NCBI RefSeq assembly: GCF_000760735.1
Contig: NZ_JMEX01000001.1
Span: 38,651-102,650 of the forward strand
Origin: Rhodococcoides fascians A44A
GTDB lineage: Bacteria; Actinomycetota; Actinomycetes; Mycobacteriales; Mycobacteriaceae
Reading direction: 5' to 3'
DNA: 64,000 nt
A program made the translations under genes and the position numbers. Shown here piece by piece: positions 59,934 to 64,000 of the stretch. Within the stretch, counting starts at the first letter, position 1; the number at the start of each line of letters is the position of its first letter. The notes under the pieces are model-generated. The model was not told the origin of the DNA. It did not search any database and was given only the letters and a program-made list of their open reading frames with translations.

Positions 59934-60265
59934 AGGGCAGTCCTTTCGTTCCATGTGGCGGTGGTGTGGTGACGGAGGTGCTCGTGCGAGTTGTCGGTGA
60001 TCAGCTCGGCGTTCAGCTGCTGCGCTCGTGCCAGTTCTGCACGTAGACGGGCGATTTCGTCGGACTGCTCGGAAGGAAGCAAAGGCCGTTCGTCGGTGAC
60101 GCCTTGGGCTTGCCGATACCAGAATCGGACGGTGTTCGGATGCAGACCCATGTGCGCGGCCGTGCGTTCGATCGCAGCCCACGTCGAGCGTGAGGAGGGG
60201 ATCAACTCCGAGACGAGCTCGACGGCGCGGTTGCGGATTTCGGCCGGGAAGGTGCGACCTCTCAT
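59930..60265 (-). CDS. IS3 OrfA-like helix-turn-helix protein inside the transfer operon
   Basis: 111 residues. FPAEIRNRAVELVSELIPSSRSTWAAIERTAAHMGLHPNTVRFWYRQAQGV is the IS3/IS481 OrfA-type HTH, followed by a leucine-zipper-like helix (SDEIARLRAELARAQQLNAELI). No OrfB or inverted repeats flank it, and both ends overlap neighbouring genes by 4 bp. It therefore looks like a domesticated transposase DNA-binding domain, possibly regulating the operon or binding the element's DNA. Confidence 0.75.
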   Translation of the reverse strand: MRGRTFPAEIRNRAVELVSELIPSSRSTWAAIERTAAHMGLHPNTVRFWYRQAQGVTDERPLLPSEQSDEIARLRAELARAQQLNAELITDNSHEHLRHHTTATWNERTAL

Positions 60266-60414
60266 GCGAGACCGCCAGCGGCGGGATCGGCGGTGCGGAA
60301 GCCGAATGGACCGGGACCGTCCGGTTCGGGAGTGATGAACCCCAGCGCAGCGGCTTTGGCGATCAGTACCGTCCACGCAGCCAATGGCAACGGATCGGCG
60401 GCTGGTGCAGTCAT
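60262..60414 (-). CDS. Small protein in the transfer operon
   Basis: 50 residues (ATG 60414), Ala/Pro/Gly-rich, ending GFRTADPAAGGLA. Stop overlaps the OrfA-like gene (ATGA), which supports its being translated. AGAGAGG lies upstream. Function unknown. Confidence 0.5.
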   Translation of the reverse strand: MTAPAADPLPLAAWTVLIAKAAALGFITPEPDGPGPFGFRTADPAAGGLA

Positions 60415-60464
60415 GGCGGGCCTCTCTGTCGTGTGCAGGTCGCTGTCGCGTCGTCCGGCGGCGA

Positions 60465-62192
60465 TCATGCCGCCGCCTTCTGGGCGGCGACACCGGCGAA
60501 TCGGGTGTTGGTGTCGTGGTAGCCCAGTGCGGCCTCGGTGGCGGTGATGATGGTGTTGAACGGCACCCCAGGCCGGCGTGCGGTGCCGATGCGCAGCAGA
60601 AACTTCCCGCGTCCGGGTGGGGCTTGCTCGATACCGTTGTCGTCGAACCCAGCTGGGGTGGACCAGGAGGAGACGAGTTCTCGGTCCTGGCGGGTGAAGG
60701 GGACGATGGAGTCGAGCTTGTCCATCTCCGCATCGGGCAGACCGCCGACGATGACCGCACCCGCACGCTCGATGAATCCTTTCGCGCGTGAGATGTCGAC
60801 GTCGGAATCGAGTGCTTCGAGGTCTTTGACGGTGTGGGTGATCATCAACAGTGCGGTGCCCATGGTGCGGGTCAGACGGGTGAGTTGGTCGACCCGCAGC
60901 ACCATCCGCGATCCGCCGGCGAGTACTCGCCACAGTTCGTCGAGGACGACGAGGAAGTTGCGTTGCGGACGGAGCCCGACGTCGGCGAGGACGTGTGCGG
61001 CTTCGATGGCCCCGAACGCGTCGGACCAGCAGGCGAGCATGATCGCCGCTTCCAGTTTCGGGTCGTCGACACCGATTCCGGAGATATCGACACACACCGC
61101 TACCGGTGGGCGCTCACCTGAGACATCGATGGGGGAGGTGGTCTGGCGGGAGAACACTTCCCCCAGTTCACCGTCGAACAGGGCCATCAGTGTTTCCAGG
61201 AGTGGTTCGACCTTCTGCCGGTACCGCTCTGGGTTTCCGGTGGTCAGGGTCTTGCGGTGCAGCTCGGTCGAGCCGTGCTCGATCAACGCATACAGATCCC
61301 CCAGGAGTGGGGGCTGCTCGGCGGTGAAGCGGGGATCGGCGTCGAGCTCTCGCAGCGCGGCGGAGACGACGTTGAGCTCACTCTGGTTCAGCTCACCGCC
61401 GCGCTCGAGCTCGCACAGCCCGAGGACGAGGCGACGGCGACGCTGAAACACTTGGGCGCGGACCTTGCGCTGGACGTCGGGGAAATCATCGAGCAGAGCG
61501 ATAATCGAGCCGAGCGCCCCGACCGCGAGGGGATTGAGGTAGCCCTCACCGTGTCCGAGGCGGGTCACCGATGCCCCGAACGATTCGACGAGCTTTGCTT
61601 CGTCGGGTTTGAGGTCGGCCGGGATGATCGGGATCTGACCTTGCGCGATCGCCCCGGCGACGATGATGCGAGCGACTGTGGACTTGCCGAGCGAGGGCAG
61701 CCCGAGCAGGAACGCTGACGGAGTGTTCTGCAGGTGAGCCCGGTAGACCGCGGAGATCGGATCGTAGCAGACGGTTTGGCCGCTGTCGGGATCCACACCG
61801 AGGGGTGTGCCGATCTGCGGATGCCCGGTGCCGACGTAGTGCGGCCACATCCCGCACGCCTGATCGGTCGTCGCCCGGAACGTCGGTGGATGTTCCACGA
61901 CGCCCATCCGGCCACCGCCGCGGCCGGCGAAACCACGGGCTTTGAGCCGATGCGCCTTGCGCCAGGGTGTTTCGATCCGGTCGGCGCGTGAAGGGTCGCG
62001 TGCGAGGCGGGCGGCAATCGCGTCCGCGCGTTCTTGCTTCTTGCGGGCCTTCGCTTCGGCGACGCGGCGCTCACGCGCCCGTTTCATCGGATCTGTGACC
62101 TGCCGGGTCGAGCGGACCTGACGCGGTTCACTCGCCCCGGTCAGATCCGCGATCCGCCTGCGGATGAGCAACTTGCCCGACAGCGCGGCCAT
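60465..62192 (-). CDS. VirB4/TraC-like conjugation ATPase
   Basis: 575 residues. Walker A GLPSLGKST at 164-172, Walker B NFLVVLDELWRVL near 405, and a MITHTVKDLEAL sensor segment. The N-terminal 100 residues are basic and coiled. It lacks transmembrane segments, as expected for the cytoplasmic motor of the type IV secretion system. ATG 62192 overlaps the upstream small gene. Confidence 0.88.
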   Translation of the reverse strand: MAALSGKLLIRRRIADLTGASEPRQVRSTRQVTDPMKRARERRVAEAKARKKQERADAIAARLARDPSRADRIETPWRKAHRLKARGFAGRGGGRMGVVEHPPTFRATTDQACGMWPHYVGTGHPQIGTPLGVDPDSGQTVCYDPISAVYRAHLQNTPSAFLLGLPSLGKSTVARIIVAGAIAQGQIPIIPADLKPDEAKLVESFGASVTRLGHGEGYLNPLAVGALGSIIALLDDFPDVQRKVRAQVFQRRRRLVLGLCELERGGELNQSELNVVSAALRELDADPRFTAEQPPLLGDLYALIEHGSTELHRKTLTTGNPERYRQKVEPLLETLMALFDGELGEVFSRQTTSPIDVSGERPPVAVCVDISGIGVDDPKLEAAIMLACWSDAFGAIEAAHVLADVGLRPQRNFLVVLDELWRVLAGGSRMVLRVDQLTRLTRTMGTALLMITHTVKDLEALDSDVDISRAKGFIERAGAVIVGGLPDAEMDKLDSIVPFTRQDRELVSSWSTPAGFDDNGIEQAPPGRGKFLLRIGTARRPGVPFNTIITATEAALGYHDTNTRFAGVAAQKAAA

Positions 62193-62401
62193 CAGAGCAC
62201 CGCCGCATCGTCGAGGTTTCGGAAGGCGCGGCCGAGGAAACCGGAATCGTTCTTAGCGGCGGGACGGGCGATGTCCATGCGGTGTGTGAGGTCGCCGGTG
62301 TGTAGCTCGGCGGAGACAGTGAGCAGTGCAGAGGCGGGGAACACTCCTGTGTTCTGGTCGGGTCCGGGCGTCGAGCGGGGCTGCGGTGTGGCGGCGTTCA
62401 T
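62192..62401 (-). CDS. Small hypothetical protein in the transfer operon
   Basis: 69 residues, soluble, no recognised motif. It lies between the SCO6880-like and VirB4-like genes, with a 29-bp gap and an ATGA overlap, an order that fits translational coupling. Confidence 0.55.
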   Translation of the reverse strand: MNAATPQPRSTPGPDQNTGVFPASALLTVSAELHTGDLTHRMDIARPAAKNDSGFLGRAFRNLDDAAVL

Positions 62402-62430
62402 GAAAACTCCTTCGCGATGGTTGATCTGGG

Positions 62431-63924
62431 TTATGCGCGTAGTGATTTGGGGATGGTGGCGTGGTCGGGTAGCAGCACACCGGCCAGCGCGAGACCGGAC
62501 AGGAATGCGGCGGCTTGATGGCGGTACGCGGGCCGCAGGTTCAGGCGTGCGCCTGAGGCGAGGGCTTTCATCTCCGGCTCCAGTGCGTCGAGGTCGTTCT
62601 CGTCCAGGCAGGTGGCGGTGACGATCATCGACATCCGCACCAGACCGTGGCCGCGGGCTTCGGCGACACGGGCAGCGGAGCTGGCTTCGAGTTCGAGACC
62701 GGCTTGTGCGGAGGCGATTCCGCGGGCGGTGTTGACTTTCCCGACGGCGGACTTGAAGTCCCCCTCCACGGTTTTCGCGGCATCACCGGGACTGTAGGGG
62801 CGGTAGATCAGGGTGATGCGTTTACGCGGCACCGACGAGTTCGGGGCCAAAAGCCCCAGCAGGACCCGTTCGGTGGGAAATCCCGAGGGCGGGGTGCGCA
62901 TCACCCAGACCCGAGAGCATCCCGAATCGTGCAGGTAGGTGTCCTTGGTTTCTTCGGCGGTGATCGGACCGGCATCAGCCCAGTCGCTGACGTAGTCCCC
63001 ACGGGCGAGCGCGGCTTCGATGTCGGATTCGGCGGCCGGGTCGTAGGCGCGTCGCACCGTCGCTGAGATCTCGGTATCGGACATCGGCAGGGCGGTGACG
63101 TTGCAGTGCGCCAGCTGGCCGTAGAAGACGGGGAGTTGGTTGCCGATCACCGCGGCGGCGAGCATGGGGTCCTTGCGTTGAGCGGGGGTGGTGGCATCGA
63201 AGGTGATCGAGATCCGCGAATGCACCCGGTAGCCGGTGTTGTCGGCGGCGGCGATGCGTTCGGCCATGATCGCCAGGGCTTCGGCCGGTGCGCCGGGATC
63301 GGTGATCGCCGCGAGGTTCGCCTGCGCGCGTTCCCCGGTTTCGGGCAGGGTTTCGACGGTGACGGACATCGCGGCGATGTTGCCGACCTGGCCGAGTCCG
63401 GCGAGGAAGTTCGCCCACGACCCGACGAACGAATCGATCAGCTCTTGATCGTTACCGGCGGCGCCGCCGACCCTGCACCGCAAGGTGACGGTGTACTGGT
63501 GCGTGGAGGGCATGCGTACGAAACCGAAGCGGTTACCGAACTTGTCGAGGGCCCACCACAGTTCGGTGTCCGCGCCGATACCGGGCAGACGGGAGCGTCC
63601 GCCCGCTTGATTGGACAGTGGTCCGGCGCGGTAGATGTGCTGGGCTGTGCGGCGTTGGCGGCCCCACTGGCGGCCCAGCAGTAGTGCTTCGTAGGCGGAT
63701 TTGTCGCCCATGCTGATTATCAGCGGCAGCCACAACACCACCAGCGGGATACCGATGGTCAACGCGGCCGGAACACCGGCGGTGAACATGATGCCCAGGG
63801 TGATGACGAGGATGGCAGCGAGGGAGGCGAAGGCGATCGGGGTGAGGTTGAAGGCGAACACGCGGCGTTCGTTGAACCATCCCGCGTAAGTGCGGACCAC
63901 GCGTTCTTCGGTCTGCGGACTCAT
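62431..63924 (-). CDS. SCO6880-family type IV secretion protein
   Basis: 497 residues. A pair of transmembrane segments near the N-terminus (IAFASLAAILVITLGIMF and AALTIGIPLVVLWLPLII) is followed by a large soluble domain beginning YEALLLGRQWGRQRRTAQHIYRAGPLS. The family, named after Streptomyces SCO6880, is a conserved part of actinobacterial conjugation loci, probably a fused PrgI-like/VirB4-N component. ATG 63924 overlaps the stop of a gene entering from the right edge. Confidence 0.88.
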   Translation of the reverse strand: MSPQTEERVVRTYAGWFNERRVFAFNLTPIAFASLAAILVITLGIMFTAGVPAALTIGIPLVVLWLPLIISMGDKSAYEALLLGRQWGRQRRTAQHIYRAGPLSNQAGGRSRLPGIGADTELWWALDKFGNRFGFVRMPSTHQYTVTLRCRVGGAAGNDQELIDSFVGSWANFLAGLGQVGNIAAMSVTVETLPETGERAQANLAAITDPGAPAEALAIMAERIAAADNTGYRVHSRISITFDATTPAQRKDPMLAAAVIGNQLPVFYGQLAHCNVTALPMSDTEISATVRRAYDPAAESDIEAALARGDYVSDWADAGPITAEETKDTYLHDSGCSRVWVMRTPPSGFPTERVLLGLLAPNSSVPRKRITLIYRPYSPGDAAKTVEGDFKSAVGKVNTARGIASAQAGLELEASSAARVAEARGHGLVRMSMIVTATCLDENDLDALEPEMKALASGARLNLRPAYRHQAAAFLSGLALAGVLLPDHATIPKSLRA

Positions 63925-64000
63925 CTGCTGTGCTCCTGTTCGGTGGTCTCTGCGGGGATGTCATGCGCGGTGGTGGCCACGGCGCTAGAGGGGACGGGGA
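63921..64000 (-). CDS. Partial upstream conjugation gene (C-terminal end)
   Basis: The open frame covers the last 25 codons or so (..AVATTAHDIPAETTEQEHSR) and its TGA overlaps the SCO6880-like ATG (ATGA). In related loci a large membrane protein (TrbL/VirB6-like) lies here; the visible tail is too short to tell. Confidence 0.5.
   Translation of the reverse strand, partial: PVPSSAVATTAHDIPAETTEQEHSR

Noticed and set aside
1..64000. CRISPR arrays
   Set aside because: No regularly spaced direct repeats of 24-40 bp were seen. The repeats found are inverted or single duplicates.

Overview
The window is high-GC actinobacterial DNA from a mycolic-acid-producing genus (Rhodococcus, Gordonia or a relative). 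It carries a secreted mycolyltransferase-like esterase, three LGFP-repeat secreted proteins, Lsr2, a WhiB-like protein and many GTG/TTG starts. A relaxase, a VirD4-like coupling protein, a VirB4-like ATPase and an SCO6880-type protein point to a large conjugative plasmid or integrative conjugative element. No rRNA or other chromosomal core genes were seen. The region is a mosaic: GC-rich backbone blocks are broken by lower-GC islands near 2.5-5.3, 27-28.5 and 50.5-54.9 kb.

Layout. (1) 0-5.3 kb is a defence/signalling-like island: an RloA/RloB-type ATPase plus TOPRIM-like pair, a tRNA-like sequence that folds as a perfect cloverleaf only if its 3' half is read before its 5' half (a candidate circularly permuted tRNA split in the anticodon loop), a tandem winged-helix protein overlapping a class III nucleotidyl cyclase, and a PIN-like protein. 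(2) 5.3-5.8 kb is a serine resolvase with its probable res region. (3) 5,939-23,310 is a 17.4 kb Tn402/Tn5053-family transposon with TGTCAGTTTCAGAAG ends and a perfect 5-bp target duplication (AGATC). It carries tniA-tniB-tniQ, two tyrosine recombinases in place of the usual serine resolvase, a TetR-controlled MFS pump, and a CYP153-type alkane hydroxylase set (ferredoxin, P450, ferredoxin reductase, plus transglutaminase-like, SDR and BtrH-like genes) beside an AraC-type regulator. It sits in the res region of the adjacent resolvase, the classic target of this family. (4) 23,322-25,952 is an IS30-family unit with about 38-bp inverted repeats and two passenger genes.

(5) 26-36 kb holds transposase debris, LGFP-repeat secreted proteins, an XRE-like/TetR fusion regulator, a GT87-type membrane glycosyltransferase and the mycolyltransferase-like esterase. 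(6) 36-44 kb is element backbone: Lsr2, a DnaB-N-like protein, a paralogous pair of which one copy is frameshifted, a WhiB-like protein and several unrecognised genes. (7) 44-45 kb is a HigBA-type toxin-antitoxin pair with a leaderless promoter and palindromic operator, followed by a membrane-anchored pentapeptide-repeat protein. (8) 46.2-49 kb is the mobilisation block: palindromic oriT candidate, MobC-like protein and relaxase. (9) 50.6-52 kb is a TIR-like plus SLATT-type membrane protein pair, a candidate two-gene anti-phage system of foreign base composition. (10) 52-55 kb carries a secreted LGFP protein with a unique C-terminal region, a lipoprotein and a hypothetical. (11) 55-64 kb is the conjugation operon, read right to left with many 4-bp ATGA/GTGA overlaps and leaving the window at the right edge.

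Functional reading: the backbone supplies transfer, silencing (Lsr2) and stability (toxin-antitoxin). The Tn402-like unit adds medium-chain alkane oxidation and efflux. At least two separate cassettes (RloAB-like, TIR-SLATT) look like phage defence. Functions are inferred from motifs and neighbours; no database search was run.
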